NCBI GenBank assembly: GCA_038142525.1
Contig: JAYQKE010000015.1
Span: 558,001-622,000 of the forward strand
Reading direction: 5' to 3'
DNA length: 64,000 nucleotides
Source: CAJQHK01 sp038142525
GTDB lineage: Bacteria > Pseudomonadota > Alphaproteobacteria > Rickettsiales > UBA1997
The notes beneath the pieces were generated by a model that saw only the letters and a program-made list of their open reading frames with translations, was not told the origin of the DNA and did not search any database. Positions 49,701-58,389 of this stretch are shown in pieces (position 1 is the stretch's first letter; every line of letters starts with the position of its first letter). The translations under genes were made by a program, and so were the position numbers.

Positions 49701-51542
49701 TTTTGTCGGATAATATTAGATTGCAAGTTTGCCTTTAATCATTTACATATTTTTATTGATCCAAATCCCGATTCCAAAATATCATTTAAAGAGAGGGAAA
49801 GATTATTTGATTTACCTAGATCAAGTTGGACAGACTATAATAAAGGTTTAATTTCAAAGGGCGGCGGAGTTTTTTCTCGAAGTCAAAAAATTATTCCTTT
49901 ATCAAAAGAGATGAAGAAATTTTTAGGAATAAAAGATAATTCTTTAACGCCAGATCAATTAATATCATCTATTTTAAAGGCAAAGGTTGATTTACTTTGG
50001 AATGGAGGTATTGGTACATATATTAAAGCTAGTGATGAAAGTAATTCAGAAGTAAGTGATAAATTGACAGAGTCCGTTAGAGTTAATGCTTCTGATTTAA
50101 GATGTAACATTATAGGTGAGGGTGGTAATTTAGGAATTACTCAGAGAGGTAGAATTGAATTTGCCCTAATGGGTAAAAAAATTAACACTGATGCTATTGA
50201 TAATGCTGGCGGTGTCGATTGTTCTGATCATGAGGTAAATATTAAAATTGCCTTAATGTCTGCTATAAAGTCTGGTAAATTATCTAGTGAAAAAAGAAGT
50301 AAATTATTAGAATCAATGACAGAGGAAGTTGCCGACTTGGTTTTAAATAATAACCGCCTTCAGACTCAAGCTATTACCATTGAGGAATCTTTAGGTTGTG
50401 GTCAGTTGGATAATCAAGCTCGTTTATTAAATAGATTATCGCAGAATAACTTCTTAAATCGCAAGATTGAATTTATACCAAATTTTAAAGAAATTCAAAA
50501 GAGAAAATTAGAAAATAGGGGTCTTATTAGGCCAGAATTATCTGTTATTTTATCCTATGTAAAGATGGATTTATATAATAAAATTATTTCATCATCTTTA
50601 TTAGATGATCCTTATTTTGAAAAAATCTTGATGAATTATTTTCCAATAAAATTAAGAGAGTCTTTTATTGACGAAATTCGATCTCACAGACTTAGAAGAG
50701 AAATAATAGCAACAGAATTGGTAAATTCAGTTATTAATAGGTTAGGCCTTACTTTTGTTAATCAGTTACATGAAGAAACCAATAAAGATTTTTCTTATAT
50801 TGTTTCTGGCTTTATTGCAGTAAGAGATATTTTTGATTTTAAATCTATTTGGTTAGAAATCGAGAAGCTAAGTAATGTTATATCTTGTAAATCACAATCT
50901 CAACTATTTGACTATATTAATAGGGTTATTTATCAAATGATCTTTCGTTTTTTCAAATTAAATAAAGATTTTTCAATATCAGATTCAATAGAAAAATTTG
51001 CAAAAGTTAAAAATTATTTATATGAAGATTTAGAAAATATTTTGGCAGAAGATTCAATGCAATATTATCTTACCAAGAAGGAAGAATATTTATCTCAATC
51101 TATTTCAGAAAAACTATCTGATCAAATTGCTTCTTTAGATGCATTATCTGCCATTTATGATATTGTTAATATAGCTGGTAATTGTGATGTGGATTATAAA
51201 GATGTTGCTAAGACTTATTTTAAAATAGGTACCGAGTTGCATTTGAAATGGTTGTCTGACAAAGTTTTGCAAATTCCTGTGAATACTCATTGGGATGATA
51301 TTTCTATTAAAACAATTATTGATGAGATTTCGGATTATCAATCACTAATAACGCAAAAGATTATTAGCCTTAATATCAAAAATAATAAACAGGATATATC
51401 AAATATTGATAATTGGCTGGAAGAGAATATTTTGAATATTAATAAATATGAAAAATTTATTGCAGAATTAAAATCTAATATAGTTGTTGATTCTTCTATT
51501 GCTGTTGTGGCAATTAATAATATCAAGAATTTAATGCTTTAA
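46788..51542 (+). CDS. gdhB: NAD-specific glutamate dehydrogenase, large type, two frame breaks
   Basis: The ~180-kDa (L-GDH180) enzyme that deaminates glutamate to 2-oxoglutarate, the main fuel route in many Rickettsiales. ~1,584 codons. The long regulatory N-terminal region (ACT-like, ~700 residues) includes RLIGLFASSAYYQPSNHIPL and SRFVSRLVFLPKDLFNTTSR. The catalytic part shows RGGRVARGGLRWSDRLEDFR, NEVLDLVKTQMTKNAQIIPV and GSKGGFVIKSDLSN, then VVGIGDMSGDVFGNGMLLSD, FNHLHIFIDPNPD and NIIGEGGNLGITQRGRIEFA. A base is missing near 49447 and one is extra near 49724; between them the other frame reads ADKGTATFSDIANSVSKEYD. The two shifts cancel. It pairs logically with the acidic amino-acid symporter at 22956. 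Confidence 0.94.
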
Positions 51543-51655
51543 TTTTTTAACAAATTTACAATTAAAATTTGCCTTGTAACATTAGAAATGATAGCTCACA
51601 TCTTTAAGGCAATTGTTATTGTAGTTGGCCATAATTAATATTAATAAATTTCAAT

Positions 51656-53137
51656 ATGAGTGATACCGGTTTTATTTTGGAAAATATAAGGGATAAAATT
51701 CAGAGGATTAAAAATGATGATAATATCAAGACTGATTCTAATTCGGAGTTTATACCTGATGATCAGGTACAAAATAATCTTGAAGAAAATAATGAATCTA
51801 ATATGTCTGGTGATATAAATCAGAATAATATTGATCAAAATATTGCAGAATCAAAGCCTGATTTACCTGTTGAAAATACTGATAATATAACATCAGGTGA
51901 TAATGTTGATAATAATAATTCTAATACTGAGGAATTATTGGCTTCTGATGAAATTGAAGATGATGATATTTTTGATCAAATTGATGAGCTAGATGTTGAT
52001 TTGAGTTCTGAAAAGGTTAATAATGAGGATTTATCAAATTTAGAGGTTACTACTGATCAGCCTGCTGAAGATTTTGTTGATTCGGAAAATAATCAAATTG
52101 ACGAATTGGATGTTAATCCTGAAGTATCAGGAGTTAATATAGATAATTCTGAATCTGAAGTTGAATTAAATATTCAAGATGAGCCAAAAGAACCATCTTC
52201 AACGGAGTATAATAATGATTTTATAGCAAGTGATGACAATCTTTCTCAGAATAATGTTTCTGATGAACAAGATTCTGCCCAATATTTTAGTGTTTCTAGT
52301 GATGATTCTCATTTTCAGTCTGAAAAAAAATCTCCTGATCAATTGCCAGAATCAGATATTTCAGACCTAGGTCAGATTGAGGAATCAGCCGATGAGTTAA
52401 TTAGCAATAATATAGAAGAAAATCAAACTTTAGAATCTGCAGAAGATGTTAATCCAGAGAGTGAATCTAGTGATGATTTAAGTTTTTCCAATGAGCAGTC
52501 GCAAGATGAAGATATTTTGTCAAATTTTTCTAATAATAATGATCAGCTGGATCTAGAGTTGGATGAAAAAGGCGATATCGCACTTGATAATCTTGATTTA
52601 GAGGTTAGTGATGATGAATTATCAGAGTTGGATTTAGATGATAAAGAGAGTTTGGAATTAAATGACTTGGATGAAAAAGATGATGCTACACTTGATAACC
52701 CTGATTTAGAAGCTAGTAGTGATGAATTATCAGAGTTGGATCTAAATGATAAAAAGGATTTAGAATTAAATGATTCTTCAGATGTTAGTTCTGATTTAGA
52801 TAAATCTATTATGGATCAGGATGATAATTCTCAAGATAATAAGGATAAAGATCTTGATATTTTAGATGATCAGGATTTTGGTTTAAATCAAGATGTTGAT
52901 AATTTGCTTGATCAAAAGGATGATATTTTAATTTCTGAAGATGTGGAAGAAAAAGTTTCTTCTAAAATTAATGATTTGAGAGAGTTAATTGGTAGTCAGG
53001 ATAATTCAGATTTGATTGCATCACAAGTTAATGACGTTATTAGAGGTGAGATTAAAATTTGGTTTGATAATAATTTACCTGATATTGTGGATAAAATTGT
53101 TAAAGAAGAAATATCTAAGTTAATTAATAAATCTTAG
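51656..53137 (+). CDS. PopZ-like polar organising protein with long acidic region
   Basis: 493 residues, intact. The C-terminal ~45 residues (VNDVIRGEIKIWFDNNLPDI, VDKIVKEEISKLINKS) match the DUF2497/PopZ oligomerisation helices (motif of type ...KxWLDxNLPxxVExxVxxEI...). The N-terminus has ILENIRDKIQRIKNDD, comparable to the short PopZ N-terminal helix. Between them ~400 residues are almost wholly Asp, Glu, Asn, Ser and Gln, with diverged internal repeats (SDDELSELDLDDKESLELND / SSDELSELDLNDKKDLELND). Caulobacter PopZ is ~177 residues with a much shorter acidic linker. In the family PopZ forms a polar condensate that holds ParB/chromosome origins and signalling proteins. It stands alone after gdhB. 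Confidence 0.72.
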   Translation: MSDTGFILENIRDKIQRIKNDDNIKTDSNSEFIPDDQVQNNLEENNESNMSGDINQNNIDQNIAESKPDLPVENTDNITSGDNVDNNNSNTEELLASDEIEDDDIFDQIDELDVDLSSEKVNNEDLSNLEVTTDQPAEDFVDSENNQIDELDVNPEVSGVNIDNSESEVELNIQDEPKEPSSTEYNNDFIASDDNLSQNNVSDEQDSAQYFSVSSDDSHFQSEKKSPDQLPESDISDLGQIEESADELISNNIEENQTLESAEDVNPESESSDDLSFSNEQSQDEDILSNFSNNNDQLDLELDEKGDIALDNLDLEVSDDELSELDLDDKESLELNDLDEKDDATLDNPDLEASSDELSELDLNDKKDLELNDSSDVSSDLDKSIMDQDDNSQDNKDKDLDILDDQDFGLNQDVDNLLDQKDDILISEDVEEKVSSKINDLRELIGSQDNSDLIASQVNDVIRGEIKIWFDNNLPDIVDKIVKEEISKLINKS

Positions 53138-53138
53138 A

Positions 53139-53315
53139 TTGTGGGACTATCCACAATTTATGTTGAAAATACTTTTTCTTTTGATTTTTTAAGTAATTTT
53201 TTCTAAATTCAATGATTTTTTGGCCCAATATGGGTATATTGCACCAAAAATCATCAAATTTTGTCTAAAAATTACTTAAAAAATCAAAAGAAAAAGACTT
53301 AGGACAGTCCCATAA
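53139..53315. repeat. Repeat family C, full ~177-bp palindrome
   Basis: Outer arms GTGGGACTATCC (53141-53152) and GGACAGTCCCAT (53301-53312); inner arms CTTTTTCTTTTGATTTTTTA and AAAATCAAAAGAAAAAG; then AAGTAATTTTT/AAAAATTACTT. The centre TTTTTGGCCCAATATGGG pairs with ATATTGCACCAAAAA. The whole element can fold into one hairpin. Half copies lie around gatC and at 9317. It follows the popZ-like stop by a few bases and may end its transcript. Confidence 0.85.
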
Positions 53316-53489
53316 TAAAATAAAACTTGATTTTTGTTTTCAAATATTATGAAATTCGATGTTTTCCTTAGAATTTATAATATAGAAACCATTTTAGTTT
53401 TTTAGATGTTTCTATGGCCAATTAAACTTAACTTAGTTGGCTATATATTTTACAAGTTTTAGGAATTGGTATGAGTTAATTTTAATAAA
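53316..53489. other. rplY upstream region
   Basis: No gene is seen. Two copies of TTAGTTGGC/AATTGGC-type AT-rich sequence occur, and TTGGTATGAGT (53467-53477) is a candidate extended -10 box about 15 bp before the rplY ATG. Confidence 0.35.
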
Positions 53490-54131
53490 ATGACAGAAGA
53501 AATTATTATAAAGGCAAATGTTAGAAATTTAGGGAGCGCTGAATCTAGAAGATTAAGAAAGTCTGGTTTTTTGCCTGCAACAGTTAGAAATGGTAAAGAT
53601 ATTTCTTATGTTGCAATTGATCAGAAAGAATTTGATAAGAAATATTTTGACGGTAGCGTCTTTATAACTCCACTTTCTTTAGAGATCGATGGTAAAAAAG
53701 TTACTATTATTGCTAATGATGTAGATATTCATCCTGTTAGTGATAGGCCAATTCATGTTGATTTTAATCAAATCAATAAAGGGCAAGAAGTTCGGGCAAG
53801 AGTGAAAATTGAGTTTACTGGGCAGGATAGATCTACTGCTTTAAAAAGAGGTGGTTTCTTACATATCAATGAAAGGATGGTTGATGTAATTTGCAAAAAT
53901 ATTGATTTTATACCGGAGAAAATTGATGTTGATATATCAGAATTTGTAGTTGGAGATAAAATAAGAAGTAATAATATTTCTCTTCAAGAAAATGTTCAAT
54001 TAAAAAGAAAAGGTGAATTTCTTATAGCTAGTATTCTAGGTAGAGGCGCTTCCAAAACTGAGGAAGATGAGTCTTCTGATTCTGAAGATCAAGAGGCTGA
54101 ATCCACTGAAGAATCTGATAAGAAGGAATAG
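53490..54131 (+). CDS. rplY: 50S ribosomal protein L25/CTC
   Basis: Binds 5S rRNA at the central protuberance. 213 residues: the long CTC/TL5 form, with an N-terminal L25 barrel (ANVRNLGSAESRRLRKSGFL, PATVRNGKDISYVAIDQKEF, HPVSDRPIHVDFNQINKGQE) and the C-terminal beta domain (ERMVDVICKNIDFIPEKIDV, DISEFVVGDKIRSNNISLQE). It ends in an acidic Glu/Ser/Asp tail common in these proteins. Intact. pth, which usually follows rplY, is not here. Confidence 0.95.
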   Translation: MTEEIIIKANVRNLGSAESRRLRKSGFLPATVRNGKDISYVAIDQKEFDKKYFDGSVFITPLSLEIDGKKVTIIANDVDIHPVSDRPIHVDFNQINKGQEVRARVKIEFTGQDRSTALKRGGFLHINERMVDVICKNIDFIPEKIDVDISEFVVGDKIRSNNISLQENVQLKRKGEFLIASILGRGASKTEEDESSDSEDQEAESTEESDKKE

Positions 54132-54180
54132 CCATCTTAGGTGAATTGGTATAAATTCATCTCAATAAATTCTTATTATA

Positions 54181-54939
54181 ATGGTTTCTAAAAAGCAAAA
54201 ATCTTCAACCATTATTCCTGAGGAAGTAGAAAAATTTTCTAATATTGCATCTGAATGGTGGGATAAAAATGGAAAATTTAAACCTTTACATAAGATCAAT
54301 CCGGTTAGATCAATTTTTGTTAGAGATCTTGCTTGTAAATATTTAAATTTAGATATCAAAGCAAAATATCCTTTAAAAAATCTTAAAATTCCTGATATTG
54401 GTTGCGGAGGTGGTTTAATGTCTGAATCTATGGCTAAGCTCGGTGCTGATGTTGTTGGATTAGACCCTTCTGCAAAAAATATTCAAATTGCCAAATCTCA
54501 CGCTAAAGAGTCAAAATTAAATATAGAATATGTCAATCATGATATTGAAGAATTTTCTAAAAATAATAAGAATATTTTTGACATAATATTGAATTTAGAG
54601 GCTGTAGAACATGTTGATCATCCTGATCAATTTATTAATTTATCTAGTCTTTGTCTAAAAGATTCTGGTCTTATGTATATTTCAACTATTAATCGCAACC
54701 CAAAATCTTTTTTAATGGCTATAATTGGCGCTGAATATATTTTAAGGTGGCTTCCAATTGGTACTCACGATTGGAAGAAGTTTTTTAAACCATCTGAAAT
54801 TCTAGAATTTGCTGAAAAAAATAATTTAACTTTATTAAAATCTAAAGGTTTTGAGTTTAATATTTTTAAAAATCAGTGGTTTTTGAGTGATAATTTAGAT
54901 GTTAATTACATATCAGCTTTCCAAAAAATAACTTCTTAA
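54181..54939 (+). CDS. ubiG: Ubiquinone O-methyltransferase UbiG
   Basis: SAM-dependent enzyme for both O-methylations in ubiquinone synthesis. 252 residues, intact. N-terminal EEVEKFSNIASEWWDKNGKF and KPLHKINPVRSIFVRD are the UbiG signature. The SAM motif is IPDIGCGGGLMSESMAKLGA, and LNLEAVEHVDHP and GLMYISTINRNPKSFLMAII follow. TTGGTATAAATT at 54147-54158 is a likely extended -10 box before it. It supports aerobic respiration. Confidence 0.94.
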   Translation: MVSKKQKSSTIIPEEVEKFSNIASEWWDKNGKFKPLHKINPVRSIFVRDLACKYLNLDIKAKYPLKNLKIPDIGCGGGLMSESMAKLGADVVGLDPSAKNIQIAKSHAKESKLNIEYVNHDIEEFSKNNKNIFDIILNLEAVEHVDHPDQFINLSSLCLKDSGLMYISTINRNPKSFLMAIIGAEYILRWLPIGTHDWKKFFKPSEILEFAEKNNLTLLKSKGFEFNIFKNQWFLSDNLDVNYISAFQKITS

Positions 54940-54978
54940 CCCTTGTCATTTTTTAAAAAATTATTATATAGATATTGC

Positions 54979-55063
54979 ACCATTTCCAATCTTTAAAGTA
55001 ACTTTTGCTGTAAGTAAATTTACTTACAGCAAAAGTTACTTTAAAGTTGGGAAATGGTATTAT
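54979..55063 (+). promoter_or_regulatory. Repeat family B, long palindrome with dnaK promoter
   Basis: 54979-55018 and 55019-55058 are near-perfect inverted arms of 40 bp (inner part TTTTGCTGTAAGTAAA / TTTACTTACAGCAAAA; outer part ACCATTTCC.../...GGGAAATGGT). On the right arm TTACTT (55036-55041), 16 bp, then TATTAT (55058-55063) with TGG before it gives an extended -10 promoter 79 bp upstream of dnaK. No CIRCE or sigma-32 site was recognised. Confidence 0.7.
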
Positions 55064-55141
55064 GTTGGTTGGTCATTATGATTTTAAGCTGTTTTTGCTT
55101 TAGAATATGAATGATAATTTTAATTTATTTAAATTTTTAAA

Positions 55142-57087
55142 ATGGGAAAAATAATAGGTATTGATTTAGGAACTACCAATTCTTGTGTAGCAATTATGGA
55201 AGGTTCTGAGGCAAAAGTTATTGAAAATATTGAGGGCAAAAGAACTACCCCTTCAATTGTTGGTTTTGTTAAAGATTCTGATGAAAGAATTGTTGGTGAT
55301 CCAGCAAAAAGACAGGCTGTTACTAATCCAGAAAATACAGTTTTTGGTATTAAGAGATTAATTGGTCGTCGTTTCGATGATCCTTTAACAAAGCAAGATC
55401 AAGAATTGGTACCATATAAAATTGTTAAATCTAGTAATGGTGATGCTTGGGTTGAAGTAAAAGGAGAAAAATTTTCTCCAAGTCAAATTTCAGCCATTAC
55501 TTTGACTAAAATGAAGGAATCTGCTGAAAAATATCTTGGTGAAAAAGTAACAGAAGCTGTAATTACAGTTCCTGCTTATTTTAATGATTCTCAAAGACAG
55601 GCAACCAAAGATGCTGGTAAAATTGCTGGTTTAGATGTTAAAAGAATTATTAATGAGCCAACTGTCAGCCGCTCTTGCTTATGGTTTAGATAAGAAGGAA
55701 GGTCAAACTATTGCAGTTTATGATCTTGGTGGCGGTACATTTGATGTTTCAATTCTTGAAATTGGTGATGGTGTATTTGAGGTGAAGGCTACTAATGGCG
55801 ATACTTTCCTTGGTGGTGAGGATTTTGATATGAGAATTTTAGAGCATTTACAAGCAGAATTTAAGAAAGATTGTGATGTTGATTTATCAAAAGATCCTTC
55901 AGCTTTACAAAGACTTAAGGAAGTCTGCTGAAAAGGCTAAAATTGAACTTTCTTCAACTACAGAAACTGAAATTAATTTACCTTACATTACTGCTGATGC
56001 TTCTGGACCAAAACATTTAAATGTTAAATTAACTAGAGCTAAATTAGAGCAATTAGTTGATGATCTTTTATCAAGAACAATTGATCCTTGTAAAAAAGCA
56101 TTAAAAGATGCTGATTTAGAGGCGAAAGAAATTGATGAGGTAGTTTTAGTTGGCGGTATGACTAGAATGCCAAAAGTTATAGAAACTGTTGAAAAATTCT
56201 TTGGTAAAAAACCAAATAGTGGAGTTAATCCAGATGAGGTTGTTGCTCTTGGTGCTGCAACTCAAGCTGGTGTTTTACAGGGTGATGTTAAGGATGTTCT
56301 TCTTCTTGATGTAACGCCTTTATCTCTTGGCATTGAAACTGCTGGTGGGGTATTTACCAGATTAATTGATAGAAATACAACTATTCCAACTAATAAGAGT
56401 CAAACTTTCTCAACTTACGCTGATAATCAAACTGCAGTAACTATTAAAGTTGCCCAAGGCGAGAGAGAGTTAGCTGCTCATAATAAATTATTAGGAGAAT
56501 TTAATTTAGAAGGTATTGCGCCTGCTCCAAGAGGTGTACCACAAATTGAGGTAACTTTTGATATTGATGCTAATGGTGTGGTTAATGTATCTGCTAAAGA
56601 TAAGGCGACTGGTAAAGAGCATAGTGTTAAAATTCAATCTTCTGGCGGTCTTTCTGATGAGGAAGTAGAAAAAATGGTTAAAGATGCCGAAGCTAATAGC
56701 GAGGCTGATAAGGAGAAAAAGGAGTTAATTGAAGCTAAAAATAACGCTGATAGTTTAGTCTATTCTACTGAAAAAAGCCTTGAAGATCATAAGGATAAAA
56801 TTGATGATGCTACAAAATCTGATATTGAAGCTAAAATCAAAGAACTTAAAGATCTAATTGCTAAAGAAGATGCTAAAGCTGAGGAAATTAAATCCAAAAC
56901 TGACGAATTAACTCAATCTTCTATGAAGTTAGGTGAAGCTATTTACAAGGAACAGCAAGAAGCAACTGGTGCTCAACCTTCTGGATCTGACTCAGGTGAA
57001 GAAGCAAAAACAGCAAATGATGATGTTGTTGATGCTGAATATGAAGAAGTGAAAGAGGATGAGGATAAGAAGGCTAATGGTAGTTAG
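55142..57087 (+). CDS. dnaK: Chaperone DnaK (Hsp70), two frame breaks
   Basis: ATP-dependent protein-folding chaperone. ~648 codons. Nucleotide-binding domain: IGIDLGTTNSCVAIMEGSEA, FGIKRLIGRRFDDP, VITVPAYFNDSQRQATKDAG, DLGGGTFDVSILEIGDGVFE and VVLVGGMTRMPKV. Substrate domain: DVTPLSLGIETAGGVFTRLI, then EVTFDIDANGVVNVSAKDKA. The C-terminus is acidic. There is an extra T at 55665 (restored INEPTAAALAYGLDKK) and an extra G at 55923 (restored RLKESAEKAKIELSS). Both are non-homopolymer insertions and dnaK is essential in most bacteria, so errors are likely. dnaJ does not follow directly. The promoter is in a repeat. Confidence 0.96.
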
Positions 57088-57169
57088 TAATACCGAATTT
57101 CATCTTAAAATAGATAATATAGCAATATATTTTTAGATAAAATATTTTTTAGGGAGATAGAAAATAATG

Positions 57170-57343
57170 TAGGAGCCTCTGAAAAACTAAAATATGTATT
57201 TAGCAAAATTGATCTTTTTTTTGCCCCTTTTTTAGCATAAATTTAGTTTTTGGCACAATATGAGCATATTGTGCCAAAAAGAAACACAATTTCTGCTAAA
57301 AAATGATCTAAAAATTCCATTTTTAGTTTTTCAGAGGTTCCTA
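57170..57343. repeat. 174-bp palindromic MITE-like element with IS5-type ends
   Basis: Ends TAGGAGCCTCTGAAAAACTA and TAGTTTTTCAGAGGTTCCTA match the complete IS5 element's AGGAACCTCTGA ends. The interior is palindromic, with TAGCAAAATTGATC on the left arm and GCTAAAAAATGATC on the right, and the centre 57247-57281 reads TTTTTGGCACAATATG then AGCATATTGTGCCAAAAA. No coding capacity, so it is a candidate non-autonomous element. The rest of 57088-57499 has no gene. 57101-57112 resembles repeat D, and GTGACGATATTAAT at 57444-57457 is echoed as GTCACGATATTTAT at 57386-57399. Confidence 0.85.
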
Positions 57344-57499
57344 TATTTTCTATCTCTTTTTATTTTCTTGTCTTGATAGATATGTCGTCACGATATTTAT
57401 TCTAAAATGAAGTGAGACCACTAAAATTAATCTGCAACCTATCTAGTGACGATATTAATCTATAACTTTCCTCAAATTTAATAGCTCGACAAATCAATA

Positions 57500-57869
57500 A
57501 TGACATTAGCAACAATAAAAAAAAAGGGAGGATTTTGTTAGAGCGTCAAATAGCAATCTTAAATATTTTTCAAAAAATGTCATAGTCATTGTCCAAAAAA
57601 TAGAGGAGCAGGATTCAATTATTGATAATGAAACTTATCATATTGGATATGTTGTAACAAAAAGGGTTGGTAATGCTGTTATTAGAAATAAAATCAAAAG
57701 AAGATTGCGTCACATTATTAGAGATAATTACAAAACTTTAATGGAAAACGGTTTTCATTATGTTATTATTGCAAAATCTAATATTAAAAATAGCAAATTT
57801 GGTGATATCGAAAGAGATGTTAAATTTTGTTTAAAAAATTTAAGTAAAAAAATAAAAAATGATAATTAA
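57500..57869 (+). CDS. rnpA: Ribonuclease P protein component, frameshifted at start
   Basis: Protein cofactor of RNase P for tRNA 5' maturation. The reading from ATG 57500 loses frame at the A9 run 57517-57525. With eight A's it gives LATIKKREDFVRASN, then NVIVIVQKIEEQD, HIGYVVTKRVGNAVIRNKIK (the RNR-type conserved block) and RRLRHIIRDNYKTLMENGFH, YVIIAKSNIKNSKF, ending at TAA 57867-57869, ~122 residues. rpmH, normally just upstream, is not seen. The downstream gene overlaps by 11 bp. Confidence rests on the VxKRVGNAVxRNxIKRRLR motif. Confidence 0.93.
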
Positions 57870-58389
57870 TAGAATTTTATTTATATTTATAATATTATTT
57901 TCTATTAACTCCAAAGCTAATTCTATTGAAAATAATCATTATAAATATTGCAATTATCATGATTTTACTTATTTTTTTCTTGATGTTTATGATATTTATC
58001 TTTGCTTTAATGATAAAAATCTTTTAGATCCAAAAACAATTTATCAAGATAATTTTTCTATTTTTATTAAATATAATATGAATTTTACTAGAGAAGAATT
58101 ATCTAAATCATCAATTGAAGAAATAAATCGCTATTATGATATTTCTAAGCAAGATCAACAAAAATATTATCAAAAATTATTTACTATTTTTCCAAATGTT
58201 GCAAAAAAAGATATTATTGAAGCTAGATATAATAATGCTGGCTTAACAGAATTATATCATAATGATAATTTTACTGGAAATATAAAAGATGGTAAATTTA
58301 GTAAAATTTTTCTGGATATTTGGTTACATCAAGATAATAAATACCAAAATATGGTAAAAAATCTATTTAAAAGAAATGCAAATCAGTAA
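57859..58389 (+). CDS. Chalcone isomerase-like secreted protein
   Basis: 176 residues with a signal peptide (ILFIFIILFSINSKANS). The mature part, FTYFFLDVYDIYLCFND, FSIFIKYNMNFTREELSKSS, IEEINRYYDISKQDQQ and GKFSKIFLDIWLHQD, follows the pattern of the bacterial chalcone-isomerase-like family (periplasmic, lipocalin-like binding fold; true isomerase activity is not expected). In other proteobacteria this family sits with DUF3833, SDR and transporter genes and with cfa-type lipid methyltransferases. Here MFS, DUF3833 and SDR genes follow with overlaps, supporting one operon of likely lipid function. Intact. Confidence 0.72.
   Translation: MIINRILFIFIILFSINSKANSIENNHYKYCNYHDFTYFFLDVYDIYLCFNDKNLLDPKTIYQDNFSIFIKYNMNFTREELSKSSIEEINRYYDISKQDQQKYYQKLFTIFPNVAKKDIIEARYNNAGLTELYHNDNFTGNIKDGKFSKIFLDIWLHQDNKYQNMVKNLFKRNANQ

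Noticed and set aside
54979..55063. CIRCE-type heat-shock operator before dnaK
   Set aside because: The palindrome is a dispersed repeat also found before fadE and beside IS1, and its arms do not match the CIRCE sequence.
763..55923. Programmed ribosomal frameshifting as explanation for the breaks in gyrB, dnaK, gdhB and infC
   Set aside because: The breaks do not share a slippery heptamer or downstream structure, go in both directions, and several are plain insertions outside runs; indel error fits better.
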